NCBI GenBank assembly: GCA_903885555.1
Contig: CAISIV010000180.1
Location: forward strand, 1 to 42,358
DNA length: 42,358 nucleotides
Direction of reading: 5' to 3'
From: an uncultured Hyphomicrobiales bacterium
Lineage (GTDB): Bacteria > Pseudomonadota > Alphaproteobacteria > Rhizobiales > Xanthobacteraceae
Shown here: positions 9,699-18,831 of the stretch, in pieces
How positions within the stretch are numbered: position 1 is the first letter of the stretch
How the letters are laid out: each line of letters opens with the position of its first letter
The notes under the pieces: model-generated
What the model was told of the DNA's origin: nothing
The model's database searches: none
Seen by the model: the letters and a program-made list of their open reading frames with translations, nothing else
Translations under genes and position numbers: made by a program

Positions 9699-9791
9699 GC
9701 GGCGCCACCCCAACTGAGGCAATTGCCACGGCGGTCGCGCCGTGCAGACTACCTCGCAGCGCTTGCCAAAAGGCGCACCGAGGAGAGTGAA

Positions 9792-10565
9792 ATGCGCCCC
9801 ATACGCTGTATCGCCGCCACGCTGGTCCTGTTCGCTCTCGGCACGTCTGTCGCGCCGGCCGGTGAAATTCGAGTCCTCGCCGCGGTTGCGGTGCAGGATC
9901 CACTCGATCGCTTCGCCGCCGCATTCACCAAGGCGACCGGCCACAAGGTCAATGTCAGCTATTCGCTCACCGGACCGATCCTCGCCGACATCAAGGCTGG
10001 CAAGCCGGTGGATGTCGCCGTGCTGCCGGATGCCGGACGTGTTGGGCTGGAATCGGCGGGCTTATCGGCATCGCAAACGCCGGTTTCGGCGAGTCTAGCC
10101 GGCGTTGGCGTGCGCGACGGTGCGCCGTTGCCAGACATCTCGACGCTGGAGAAATTCAAGGCGCTGCTGCACGAGACGCCGTCATTGTCCTACACCGATC
10201 CCAAGAGCGGCGGCGCCTTCGGGCAGGGCTTCGATCGCACGCTGGTCGAGCTCGGGCTCGCCGACGAGGTCCACCGCAAGGCGCTGATGGTTGGTGGCAG
10301 TCAGGAGATCGTCAAGGTGGTGGCGAGCGGCAAGGCTGCAATTGCGATCACCTTCAAGAGCGCGATCGTGACGACGCCGGGCTTGAAGTTTGCCGGCGTG
10401 CTGCCGGCGCCGTTCGGCAACTCGGAGCCGTTTGCAGCAAGCGTGCTCAAGTCCGCCGCGTCGCCCGACATTGCCAATGCTTTTGTTGCGAGCCTGCTGA
10501 CGCCAGAGGCTAAAGCGCTTTGGATCGAGCTGGGCTTTATGCCGGCCAGCGCCGCGGCGCACTGA
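9792..10565 (+). CDS. Periplasmic ModA-like substrate-binding protein
   Basis: A 257-residue protein with a signal peptide (MRPIRCIAATLVLFALG, cleavage after APAG) followed by a type-2 periplasmic binding fold of the molybdate-binding family: IRVLAAVAVQDPLDRFAAAFTKATGHKVNV, DVAVLPDAGR, KSGGAFGQGF, and EAKALWIELGF near the end. No modB or modC gene is adjacent, so either it works with a distant permease or it binds another anion or organic solute. The ATG at 9792 is preceded by GAGGAG and gives a proper signal peptide. Confidence 0.82.
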   Translation: MRPIRCIAATLVLFALGTSVAPAGEIRVLAAVAVQDPLDRFAAAFTKATGHKVNVSYSLTGPILADIKAGKPVDVAVLPDAGRVGLESAGLSASQTPVSASLAGVGVRDGAPLPDISTLEKFKALLHETPSLSYTDPKSGGAFGQGFDRTLVELGLADEVHRKALMVGGSQEIVKVVASGKAAIAITFKSAIVTTPGLKFAGVLPAPFGNSEPFAASVLKSAASPDIANAFVASLLTPEAKALWIELGFMPASAAAH

Positions 10566-10673
10566 AAGCGCGCGTCCATCGCAGCGAGAGTTCGGTGTTG
10601 GCCGAACCGTGCGAGAGGTGCCTCGCGTTAGGGTGGCACTCAATCGACCGCAGGCCCGACACAAGGACGTCCT

Positions 10674-11060
10674 ATGCCGAACAAGATCCATGATATTGGC
10701 GTTGCCAAAAAGATAGGTCTCTACAGTGACGCTACTGAAGTGCCTGCCAATGCGCGCTGGCTCTTTACATCGGGGACACCCGGTTTACCTTTGGATGGTC
10801 TCTTGCCGCCCGATATTGTGGGGCAGGCGGAAATTGCCTGGGCGCATATCGTGACGATGCTCGACCGGGCGGGGATGACCGTCCACGACCTGGTGAAGGT
10901 CACGCACTATCTGACGCGTGCCTCCGACATTCCGGCTTACGTCAAGGTCCGCGCCCGTTTCCTCGGTGATGCGCGGCCGGCGGCAATGCTTCTGATTGTC
11001 CCGGAGCTTGTTCGTCCGGAGTTCTTGCTGGAGATAGAGGCCTACGCCGCGAAGTCGTAA
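10674..11060 (+). CDS. RidA/YjgF/UK114 family protein
   Basis: A 128-residue protein with the RidA fold pattern: LFTSGTPGLPLDG at the N-terminal half, QAEIAWAHIVTMLDRAGMTVHDLVKVTHYLTRASDIPAYVKVRARF in the centre, and the C-terminal LLEIEAYA strand. Family members hydrolyse reactive enamine/imine intermediates or take part in amine and pyrimidine catabolism. It is transcribed alone and converges with the TauD-type gene; a GC-rich hairpin lies between them. The exact subfamily cannot be fixed by eye. Confidence 0.88.
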   Translation: MPNKIHDIGVAKKIGLYSDATEVPANARWLFTSGTPGLPLDGLLPPDIVGQAEIAWAHIVTMLDRAGMTVHDLVKVTHYLTRASDIPAYVKVRARFLGDARPAAMLLIVPELVRPEFLLEIEAYAAKS

Positions 11061-11088
11061 ATCCGCGGGGCCGTCTGCGCTACTTCGA

Positions 11089-11112
11089 GGATCCCCCACT
11101 AAGGGGGCATCC
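11089..11112. terminator. Probable bidirectional hairpin between convergent genes
   Basis: The arms GGATCCCCC and GGGGG(C)ATCC pair around an ACTAA loop, with a single bulged base. It sits between the stops of the RidA gene (plus) and the dioxygenase gene (minus). There is no T run on either side, so intrinsic termination is only plausible. Confidence 0.4.
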
Positions 11113-11114
11113 GC

Positions 11115-11993
11115 TTAAACCACCGGAAGCGGCTTGGCCTTGCCCTTGATGATCACGCGGTAGCCCGAACGCACGTTCGGCCAGTAATCCCAGATCGCGC
11201 AATGCTGCGTGCAGCGGTTGTCCCAGAATGCGATCGAATGGTTGGTCCATTTAAAGCGAAGCTGCCAGTGCGGATTATCGAGATGCTTGAACAGGAAGCC
11301 GAGCACGGCGTCGCTCTCGTCTTTCGGCAATTCCATGATGCGCGACGTAAAGGTCGGGTTGACGAAGAGCAGCTTCTTGCCGGTGTCGGGATGCGACGTC
11401 ACCACGGGCTGGACCGATTTTGGGTGCGCCGTCGAAGCCTTGTCGAATCCCAGAGCGCCGTCGTGCTCGGCCGTCAGCGGCTCGAGGAACGCTTTCATCT
11501 GTGGCGACAGTGCATCGTAGGCGGCATACATGCTGGCGAATAATGTATCGCCGCCGCCGTTCGGCGGCACGATCTTCTGGTAAAGGATCGATGCCATCGG
11601 CGGAACATCCGCACACGACTGATCGGTGTGCCAGTTCTCGCCCGACACGCGCTTGGACTTCTCGTCGAAATGCTGGCGGCGAATTTCCGGATGGCCGTCG
11701 ATGATCTGCGAGGCCGTGCCGGTTCCGCCCACGTGGACCTGCAACGGCCCGAAGTATCGTGCGAACCGCGTGTGCTGTTCGAAATCGATTTCCTGATCCC
11801 GGAAGAAGATCACACCGAATTGCAGCAACGCTTGATAGACTTCTTCAACCTGCTGAGGGCTCAGTGGCTGCGTGAGGTCGATATTGGCGATCTCGGCGCC
11901 AACATGCGGTGTCACGCGCGCGACACTGATGTGTTTGAATTCAAACGCGGCGTCTTCGTCGTCACTGATGCGGATTTGTTTGGTGGCGGGCAC
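11115..11993 (-). CDS. TauD/TfdA family Fe(II)/2-oxoglutarate-dependent dioxygenase
   Basis: A 292-residue enzyme with the facial triad of TauD-type dioxygenases: H122 and D124 in NWHTDQS and the distal H264 in DNRCTQHCAIWDY, followed by the 2-oxoglutarate-binding arginine region near R275 (NVRSGYRV). The N-terminus VARVTPHVGAEIANIDLTQPLS is typical. Family members hydroxylate taurine, alkyl sulfates, 2,4-D and similar compounds, releasing sulfite or another group; the substrate here is unknown. It is divergent from a sigma-54-driven Bug receptor, which hints at uptake and oxidation of one nutrient, but no shared operator was found. Confidence 0.88.
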   Translation of the reverse strand: MPATKQIRISDDEDAAFEFKHISVARVTPHVGAEIANIDLTQPLSPQQVEEVYQALLQFGVIFFRDQEIDFEQHTRFARYFGPLQVHVGGTGTASQIIDGHPEIRRQHFDEKSKRVSGENWHTDQSCADVPPMASILYQKIVPPNGGGDTLFASMYAAYDALSPQMKAFLEPLTAEHDGALGFDKASTAHPKSVQPVVTSHPDTGKKLLFVNPTFTSRIMELPKDESDAVLGFLFKHLDNPHWQLRFKWTNHSIAFWDNRCTQHCAIWDYWPNVRSGYRVIIKGKAKPLPVV

Positions 11994-12103
11994 GGACGCT
12001 CCGATCGGCGATTGGCCTAACTGTCACAGTAGCGTAATTCCAGCGGCCCTGATGTCAAGGACGCGGCGGTGAGAGGGCAGGTGTGTCAGGGCGTTGGCAC
12101 GAA

Positions 12104-12119
12104 TGGCACGTCGCTTGCT
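12104..12119 (+). promoter_or_regulatory. Sigma-54 (RpoN) promoter
   Basis: The sequence TGGCACG-TCGC-TTGCT matches the -24/-12 consensus exactly, with GG (12105-12106) and GC (12117-12118) ten bases apart. Transcription would start near 12130, giving a leader of about 22 bases for the receptor gene at 12152. A second TTGGCAC lies just upstream (12094-12100) but lacks a partner -12 element. No activator site was recognised. Confidence 0.75.
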
Positions 12120-12151
12120 AGTATTTATCGACGCAACGACAGGATCGCGCA

Positions 12152-13150
12152 ATGTATCGCATGAATCGGCGCACCTTGATGCTTCTGGGATTGGGATCGC
12201 TGTCGGCGGCAGCGGCACGGTTGTCCCCGGCTTTTGCGCAATCAGATTATCCGCAACGGCCCATTCGTTTGATCGTCCCGCGCAGCGCCGGCGGCGTTCT
12301 CGACGTCGTCGGACGGCATTGGGCGAACTGGACCACATCGAACCTGGGAACCGTTGTGGTCGAGAATTATGGCGGCGGCGGCGGAATGACGGGCACCGGG
12401 ATAGCGGCGCATGCCGCGGCCGACGGCTATACACTCCTGCTCGGAAGCACCAGCGACCTCGTGCTGAACCCGACCTTGTCGACAGTCCAGCTGTACGACC
12501 CCGTCAAGGATTTTTCGGCCATCTCCGGGCTCGCCGTGTCGGTGGCCGCCATCATGGTGCACCCGGCGGTGCCGGCGCGTAACCTCAAGGAACTCGCCGC
12601 CTACGCCAAAGCCAATCCCGGCAAGCTTTCGTATGGTTCCGCAGGCGCCGGCACGATGTCCAATCTGTGCGGTGAGTTGTTCAAGAAACTCGCGGATGTT
12701 CCCGACATCGTCCATGTGCCCTACAAAGGGGCGGCCGGCGGTTATAACGATCTGATCGCCGGGACCATCCCCATCATGGCTTCCAATATAACCGGAACGA
12801 TCCTGGCCATGCATAAGGCCGGGCAAATTCGCATTCTGGCAGTCGCGACCGACAACCGGCTATCGGCTGCACCGGATATTCCAACTGCGGGCGAAGCCGG
12901 CTATCCGGATTTGATCGCTCAACTCTTCATCGGTTTGTTTGCTCCCGCCGGAACGCCACAGCCCATCATCGAGCGCCTCGCCAAGGTCACCCAGGCAGCG
13001 GCCGTCACCAAGGAATTTCACGACAATATGCAGAGCGCCGGCTTCGATCCCGTCGTCAATTTCGGACCGGAACGCACGACCAAATATCTCGGCGAAGAAC
13101 TCATCCGGTGGACACCCATACTCAAACAATCCGGGCTGAAACCGGGGTGA
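12152..13150 (+). CDS. Bug-family (TctC-like) solute-binding protein
   Basis: A 332-residue periplasmic binding protein with a probable Tat-type export signal (MNRRTLMLLGLGSLSAAAARLS, cleavage after AFAQ). Mature sequence begins SDYPQRPIRLIVPRSAGGVLDVVGR, the standard Bug/TctC opening; ADGYTLLLGS, LSYGSAGAGTMSNL and VPYKGAAGGYNDLIAG follow. These proteins bind carboxylates or similar solutes for tripartite tricarboxylate transporters. No tctA or tctB membrane gene is nearby, so it is an orphan. It is preceded by a sigma-54 promoter, so it should need an enhancer-binding activator. Confidence 0.9.
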   Translation: MYRMNRRTLMLLGLGSLSAAAARLSPAFAQSDYPQRPIRLIVPRSAGGVLDVVGRHWANWTTSNLGTVVVENYGGGGGMTGTGIAAHAAADGYTLLLGSTSDLVLNPTLSTVQLYDPVKDFSAISGLAVSVAAIMVHPAVPARNLKELAAYAKANPGKLSYGSAGAGTMSNLCGELFKKLADVPDIVHVPYKGAAGGYNDLIAGTIPIMASNITGTILAMHKAGQIRILAVATDNRLSAAPDIPTAGEAGYPDLIAQLFIGLFAPAGTPQPIIERLAKVTQAAAVTKEFHDNMQSAGFDPVVNFGPERTTKYLGEELIRWTPILKQSGLKPG

Positions 13151-13425
13151 TGTGGCTTCGCGCCAGCTGCGCTGCTGCTGGCTACTTCTTCGGCTTGTGC
13201 GCGGCCGAGTAGGAATTGCTGAAACTGAAAATCTCCAGTGAGCAACCGGCAGGCTGATCCTTAATTGCTGAAGGTTATCAACAGGCCGGGCATGCTGGAT
13301 CGTCACTAAGTGATTCAATCGACTCGTAAATTTCAAATCAACTAATTGCTTGAAATTCCGTCATTTTTTCCTGTCTCGACTCCAATTTCTCTGAATCAAT
13401 GCCGATTCACGATTGGGAGTCGCAT

Positions 13426-13632
13426 ATGGAAAACCATCATCGAAAAAGGCTCATCGGCCTAGTGGAGAAAACTAGCGAGGAGGGGCTCATTTGTATGAGC
13501 GCGCTTATTGTCCAAGGGGTTGCGATTTATAAAGGCCAGACCGATGCGCTTACGACGTTCCTGCTATTTGCAGCACTAGGTAGCTACTTGACGCTACGCC
13601 TTCTAAGAATATTAGGATTCCCAAAGGATTGA
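13426..13632 (+). CDS. Small two-helix membrane protein, unknown
   Basis: A 68-residue frame starting at the ATG at 13426, with GGGAG ahead of it. After a basic N-terminus (MENHHRKRLIGLVEK) there are two hydrophobic segments, GLICMSALIVQGVAIY and ALTTFLLFAALGSYLTLRLL, and a short tail. No family is recognised. Base composition is visibly more AT-rich than the neighbours and codons such as ATA and TTA occur, suggesting transferred DNA. It could be a chance frame, but the helix pattern and ribosome site favour a real gene. Confidence 0.5.
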   Translation: MENHHRKRLIGLVEKTSEEGLICMSALIVQGVAIYKGQTDALTTFLLFAALGSYLTLRLLRILGFPKD

Positions 13633-13675
13633 TCGAACCGATAGCGCCATCGCAGGCAGAACTAGACTCGAGCAA

Positions 13676-14433
13676 TCACTTCTTCAGCTTGTAGCCGGTG
13701 CGGAAAATCCACCACACCGCGGCAAGGCAGATCACCAGGAACAGCAGAGTCATCGCAATGCTGATGCCGTGGCCGACGTCGGCGACCTCGAAGAAGCTCC
13801 AACGGAAGCCGCTGATCAGATAGACCACCGGATTGAACAGCGCGATTTTCTGCCAGAATGGCGGCAGCACGCCGATCGAATAGAACGTGCCGCCGAGGAA
13901 CGTCAGCGGCGTGATAATCAGCAACGGAATGATCTGCAACTGCTCGAAGCCTTCGGCCCAGATGCCGATGATGAAGCCGAGCAGGCTGAACGTCACCGCC
14001 GTCAGCACCAGATATGTGAGCATCCAGAAGGGGTGGGCGATGTGCAGCGGCACGAAGATCCATGACGTCGCCAGGATGATCAGGCCGAGGATGATCGATT
14101 TGGTCGCCGCCGCGCCAACGTAACCGCAAGCAATCTCGATGCCGGAGATCGGCGCCGACAGGATTTCATAGATCGTGCCGGTGAAACGCGGGAAGTAGAT
14201 GCCGAACGAGGCGTTCATGGTGCTCTGTGTCAGCAGCGTCAGCATGATGAGGCCCGGTACGATGAAGGCGCCGTAGGCAATGCCTTCGATTTCGGTGATG
14301 CGCGAGCCGATGGCCGCGCCGAACACCACGAAATACAGCGAGGTCGACAGCACCGGCGAGACGATGCTCTGCCAGATGGTGCGCGCGGTGCGCGACATTT
14401 CGAAATAATAGATGGCCTGGATGGCGCGGAAAT

Positions 14434-14437
<4 letters not shown>
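13676..14437 (-). CDS. ABC-2 type transporter permease
   Basis: A 253-residue integral membrane protein with about six hydrophobic segments and the ABC-2 layout: [29 protein letters not shown] at the start, [36 protein letters not shown] in the first half, and [22 protein letters not shown] followed by [14 protein letters not shown] in the second half. It forms an exporter with the ATPase gene upstream, whose stop overlaps its start by four bases (ATGA). The substrate is not predictable; close relatives are annotated as multidrug or polysaccharide exporters. Confidence 0.9.
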
Positions 14438-15360
<923 letters not shown>

Positions 15361-15441
15361 CGGTCGAAATGGATCGATTCGTTGGCGGGACACCGCATAT
15401 AGGCCGCGTCAGCACGCTTCGCCAGTCCTGGATTGTGGCAT

Positions 15442-16101
15442 TTACACCACAAAGTCGAGCGAGTTCAGATCGCGCAATATCTGCTGCGGCGGAAAATCCG
15501 GGTATTCGTTGGGCATGTTGCCGCGGTTGATCCAGAAGCAGCGGAAGCCGAAGGCCGCGGCTCCCATCACATCCCAGCGGTTCGACGATACGAAGGTGAC
15601 GTCGCCGGCCGCGCATTTGAAATAATCCGTGACGAGTGCGTAGACCTCCGGCCGCGGCTTGAACATCTTCACCACATCGACCGACAGCACCGCATCGAGA
15701 TCGCCGCCAATGCGCGCGGCATCGACCGCGCCTTTCAACATGTCCGGCGAGCCATTGGAAAGAATGGCGGTGCGGTGGCCTTTGGCTTTAAGCGCCCGCA
15801 GTGTCGTGCGGGCGTCGGGAAAGGCATCGAGTGTGAAATAGGCGTCGAGCAATTTCGGCTTCAGCGCCTTGTCGACCGATGGCACTCGCGCCAGTGCGTA
15901 ATCCAGCGCACGCTGCGTCAGCGTCCAGAAGTCCACGTATTGGCCGGCCAGCGTCAGTGTCCAGCTGTATTCGAGCTGCTTGGTGCGCCAGATGTCCGAC
16001 AGGCGGTCGGCATCGGGACCGGCCTCGTTCCGGTAGCACGCAATCGCCGAGTGCACGTCGAGCAGCGTGCCATAGGCATCGAAGACAAAGATGGACGACA
16101 T
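15442..16101 (-). CDS. L-2-haloacid dehalogenase (haloacid dehalogenase type II)
   Basis: A 219-residue HAD-superfamily hydrolase. The nucleophile D8 lies in FVFDAYGTLLD; R39 lies in WRTKQLEYSW, the motif specific to L-2-haloacid dehalogenases. ILSNGSPDML, the lysine in VKMFKPRPEVY and the SSNRWDVMGA motif complete the active site. The enzyme replaces halogen at C2 of a 2-haloacid with hydroxyl, with inversion, giving D-2-hydroxyacids. It is divergent from the aminotransferase and 2-hydroxyacid dehydrogenase pair, which could process such a product. Many genomic members have unknown physiological substrates. Confidence 0.9.
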   Translation of the reverse strand: MSSIFVFDAYGTLLDVHSAIACYRNEAGPDADRLSDIWRTKQLEYSWTLTLAGQYVDFWTLTQRALDYALARVPSVDKALKPKLLDAYFTLDAFPDARTTLRALKAKGHRTAILSNGSPDMLKGAVDAARIGGDLDAVLSVDVVKMFKPRPEVYALVTDYFKCAAGDVTFVSSNRWDVMGAAAFGFRCFWINRGNMPNEYPDFPPQQILRDLNSLDFVV

Positions 16102-16187
16102 CGGTCACCTCAATGCGCTATGCTTGCAAAGCCCGCGATTGTGGGCAATGAAATTTGCGACAAGAAAAAACATAAAGGGAGCGAGCG

Positions 16188-17048
16188 ATGGCGGGCCCGG
16201 ACTGGTCCAGAACCTGGACCTTTTTCAAAGGCGACTGGCACGAGGGCAATATCCCGATCATGGGTGCGCGCTCGCATGCCGCCTGGCTCGGCTCTTCGGT
16301 ATTTGATGGCGCCCGGACTTTCGAGCGCGTCACGCCCGACCTCGATCTGCATTGCGCCCGCGTCAACGCCTCCGCCGCCACGATGTTTCTCAAGCCCGTG
16401 GTCTCGACCGATACCTGGATGGGCCTGACCCAGGACGGCATCAAGCGCTTCGACCAGGATGCGGCGCTCTATGTGCGGCCGATGTATTGGGCCGAGCGCA
16501 ACGGCCCGTTGCTGGTCGCGCCCGATCCGGAATCGACGCAATGGTGCCTGACGCTGTACGAGGCGCCGATGCGCCCGCCGGAAGGTTTTTCCATCACGCT
16601 GTCGCCGTATCGCAAGCCGAGCGCGGAAACCATGCCGGTCGACGCCAAGGCTGGCTGTCTTTATCCGAACAATGCGCGGGCGCTGATGGAAGCCAACGCG
16701 CGCGGCTTTGCCAATTGCGTCGTGCGAGACGTGCTCGGCAATGTCGCCGAACTAGCAACCGCCAATCTGTTCATCGGCAAGGACGGCGTGGTGCTGACGC
16801 CGGTGCCGAACGGCACCTTCCTCAACGGCATCACGCGCCAGCGCACCATCCAGCTGTTGCGCGATGCCGGCGTGACCGTGCTCGAAACCACGCTCAGCTA
16901 TCAGGACATCCAGAATGCCGACGAGATCTTTTCGTCCGGCAACTATTCGAAGGTGATGCCGATCAACCGCATCGATCAGCGCTCACTGCAGCCCGGCCCG
17001 CTGTATCGCAAGGCGCGCGAGCTGTACTGGGCTTTTTCGCATGGTTGA
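16188..17048 (+). CDS. Class IV (branched-chain-type) aminotransferase
   Basis: A 286-residue fold-type IV PLP enzyme. VFDGARTFERVTPDLDLHCARVNASA is the N-terminal substrate-side motif, the PLP lysine is in VDAKAGCLYPNNARAL, and the conserved cofactor-binding segment is CVVRDVLGNVAELATANLFI, followed by GTFLNGITRQRTIQLLRDAG. It is most like branched-chain aminotransferases; D-amino-acid aminotransferase activity is the main alternative. AAGGGAG precedes the ATG. Its last eight bases overlap the start of the 2-hydroxyacid dehydrogenase gene, so the pair is coupled and probably shares a 2-oxoacid. Confidence 0.9.
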   Translation: MAGPDWSRTWTFFKGDWHEGNIPIMGARSHAAWLGSSVFDGARTFERVTPDLDLHCARVNASAATMFLKPVVSTDTWMGLTQDGIKRFDQDAALYVRPMYWAERNGPLLVAPDPESTQWCLTLYEAPMRPPEGFSITLSPYRKPSAETMPVDAKAGCLYPNNARALMEANARGFANCVVRDVLGNVAELATANLFIGKDGVVLTPVPNGTFLNGITRQRTIQLLRDAGVTVLETTLSYQDIQNADEIFSSGNYSKVMPINRIDQRSLQPGPLYRKARELYWAFSHG

Positions 17049-18129
17049 TCCCGTCAGGATTGCCATGCTCGATGACGATCACGTCATCCGCATGGCGCGC
17101 TACGCACTGGGCGGCGTGGGCGAGATCACCGACGCATGGGTGCGCGATTTCTTCATGCCGGAGGAGATGGAGCCGGCGCAGGTCTATGCCGCGGGGCAGG
17201 GCCTCCATGCGGCGGACGGCGTTTCATTGGTGCCGATGAGCGCAGGGCTCGACGTCCGCAAAGGCAGTGACATCTCGATTCTCCTTTTCCGCCGCGGTGT
17301 CATCGACGAAGCGCTGATGGCGGCCAATCCGAAGCTCAAGCTGATCCAGCGCATCGGCGCACGGCCGGACCCGATCGATCTGAAGGCGGCGGCGGCGCGG
17401 GGCATCGCGGTGTCCTGCGTGCCGCGCAAGACGCTGCAATACACCGCCGAGCACGCCATCCTGCTGATGCTGGCATTGTCCAAGCGCCTGCTCGAAGCCG
17501 ACGAGGCGGTGCGCAACGACCGCTGGGACCGCGACCGCGTTCACCCAGAGAACGGCGTCGCCTATAACTATGCCAGCATCTCCCATCTCGGCGGGCTGTT
17601 CAACAAGACCGTCGGTATTATCGGGCTCGGCGAGGTCGGTTCGCTCGCGGCCGGCATGGCGCGCGGCTTCGGCGCCCGCGTCGTCTATGCCAACCGCAAT
17701 CGCTTGCCTGTGGAGCAGGAGCAGCGCCTTGGCGTTGAATGCGTGCCGCTGGCGCAACTGCTGGCGGAGTCCGACTTCGTCTCGATGCACGCCAACAACC
17801 TGCCGGAGAACAAGGGCATGGTTGGCGCCTCGACTTTTGCGCAAATGAAGAAGACCGCCTTTTTCATCAACACCAGCCGCGGCCGCATGGTCGACGAGGA
17901 CGCGCTCTATACCGCGCTGACCACCCGCGTCATCGCCGGCGCCGGTCTCGACGTGCATTACGAGGAGCCGCGGCCGCTCAAGGACCGCTACGCCAAGCTG
18001 CGCAACGTCATCATGACGCCGCATCTGGCCGGCGGCTCGCGCAAGGGCGTTGTCGAGGAGATCGAGATCATCCTCGACAACTGCCGTGCGGTGCTGGTCG
18101 GCAAGCCGGTCAGGTATCAAATCGCCTAG
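17041..18129 (+). CDS. D-isomer-specific 2-hydroxyacid dehydrogenase
   Basis: A 362-residue NAD(P)-dependent dehydrogenase, somewhat longer than usual (about 320) through extra sequence near residues 155-180. The Rossmann motif GIIGLGEVG, the catalytic arginine in NTSRGRMVDEDAL, the glutamate in VHYEEPRP and the histidine in MTPHLAGGS are all present. It oxidises D-2-hydroxyacids or reduces 2-oxoacids. The start overlaps the aminotransferase end by eight bases, giving a two-gene unit for interconverting hydroxy-, oxo- and amino acids. The substrate is not determined. Confidence 0.9.
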   Translation: MVDPVRIAMLDDDHVIRMARYALGGVGEITDAWVRDFFMPEEMEPAQVYAAGQGLHAADGVSLVPMSAGLDVRKGSDISILLFRRGVIDEALMAANPKLKLIQRIGARPDPIDLKAAAARGIAVSCVPRKTLQYTAEHAILLMLALSKRLLEADEAVRNDRWDRDRVHPENGVAYNYASISHLGGLFNKTVGIIGLGEVGSLAAGMARGFGARVVYANRNRLPVEQEQRLGVECVPLAQLLAESDFVSMHANNLPENKGMVGASTFAQMKKTAFFINTSRGRMVDEDALYTALTTRVIAGAGLDVHYEEPRPLKDRYAKLRNVIMTPHLAGGSRKGVVEEIEIILDNCRAVLVGKPVRYQIA

Positions 18130-18159
18130 TCGGGCAAACAACTCCCGGCACATGTCAGT

Positions 18160-18606
18160 TCAGGCGGCTTGGCTGAATGCCTTGGCGACGCCAGCCTTCA
18201 GCGGCTCGGTGGCCGCGAGCGTGACCTTCTCGGCCAGTGCAGTCAGTTCCTTGGCTTGCGCGGTTAGTGTTGCGAGTTGCTGGCGCGAAAATTCCGTCGT
18301 CAGACTGACAAAGTCCGAAGGCGACTTCACGCCCGGCAGCTTCTGCATGAATTCCATCGCAGCCTGGCTGTTGCTCTGCGCAAATTCGATGACCTTGAGG
18401 TTGTAGTCCTGCGTACCAAGCAGGGCCGTCGAGCAACTGTTCTTGAGGGCGCTTGTGGTCTCAATCGACGCCGCGGTCATTTTCTCAATGCTTTGCTTGA
18501 CCTGCGCCGAGCCGTTCTCGGCAGTCTCTCGCATTTTTTGCATGGCGTCGGCCTGGGCGGCGCCGGCGGTTCGGGCGGTATTTTTCGTGTTCAAAGTTTC
18601 ATTCAT
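18160..18606 (-). CDS. Phasin family protein
   Basis: A 148-residue, almost wholly alpha-helical amphipathic protein: AQADAMQKMRETAENGSAQ, ASIETTSALKNSCSTALLG, DYNLKVIEFAQSNSQAAMEFMQKLPGVKSPSDF and an alanine-rich tail. This is the Phasin_2 pattern: proteins that coat polyhydroxyalkanoate granules or act as chaperone-like stress proteins. The ATG at 18606 follows AAAGGAG at proper spacing. An EcfG-type promoter motif about 170 bases upstream suggests general-stress control. No PHA enzymes are in the window. Confidence 0.87.
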   Translation of the reverse strand: MNETLNTKNTARTAGAAQADAMQKMRETAENGSAQVKQSIEKMTAASIETTSALKNSCSTALLGTQDYNLKVIEFAQSNSQAAMEFMQKLPGVKSPSDFVSLTTEFSRQQLATLTAQAKELTALAEKVTLAATEPLKAGVAKAFSQAA

Positions 18607-18776
18607 CTGCAGTCTCCTTTGACGTGTCATGGAGCATGTTGCGTGGCAGCTCGTACGCCGTCGCAAGGCGGCGAGACGGTGTCATGATCGTGTGATCGCT
18701 TTGTTTTCAGCGGCCCCGGAGAGCAAGTCTTTGCTCGTGGCAGACTAGCAACGGCTTCTTTGGGTCGTATGATGCC

Positions 18777-18801
18777 AACCCTACACGCAAAGTTATGTTC
18801 C
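18777..18801 (-). promoter_or_regulatory. Candidate EcfG (general stress sigma) promoter for the phasin gene
   Basis: The minus strand reads GGAAC-N16-GGTT, close to the alphaproteobacterial EcfG consensus (GGAAC, 16-17 bases, CGTT). It lies between the stop of the lipocalin-like gene and the phasin gene, with a predicted leader of about 160 bases. The first base of the -10 element deviates. Confidence 0.5.
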
Positions 18802-18831
18802 GAAATTCAATAAAAATTGCGGCGGCGGTAC

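Noticed and set aside
8649-9944. A 431-codon minus-strand frame
   Set aside because: Antisense to the second ABC domain of Uup and the ModA-like gene; no family signature.
10600-10632. EcfG-like motif before the RidA gene
   Set aside because: It reads CGAAC rather than GGAAC and the spacing is 18 bases.
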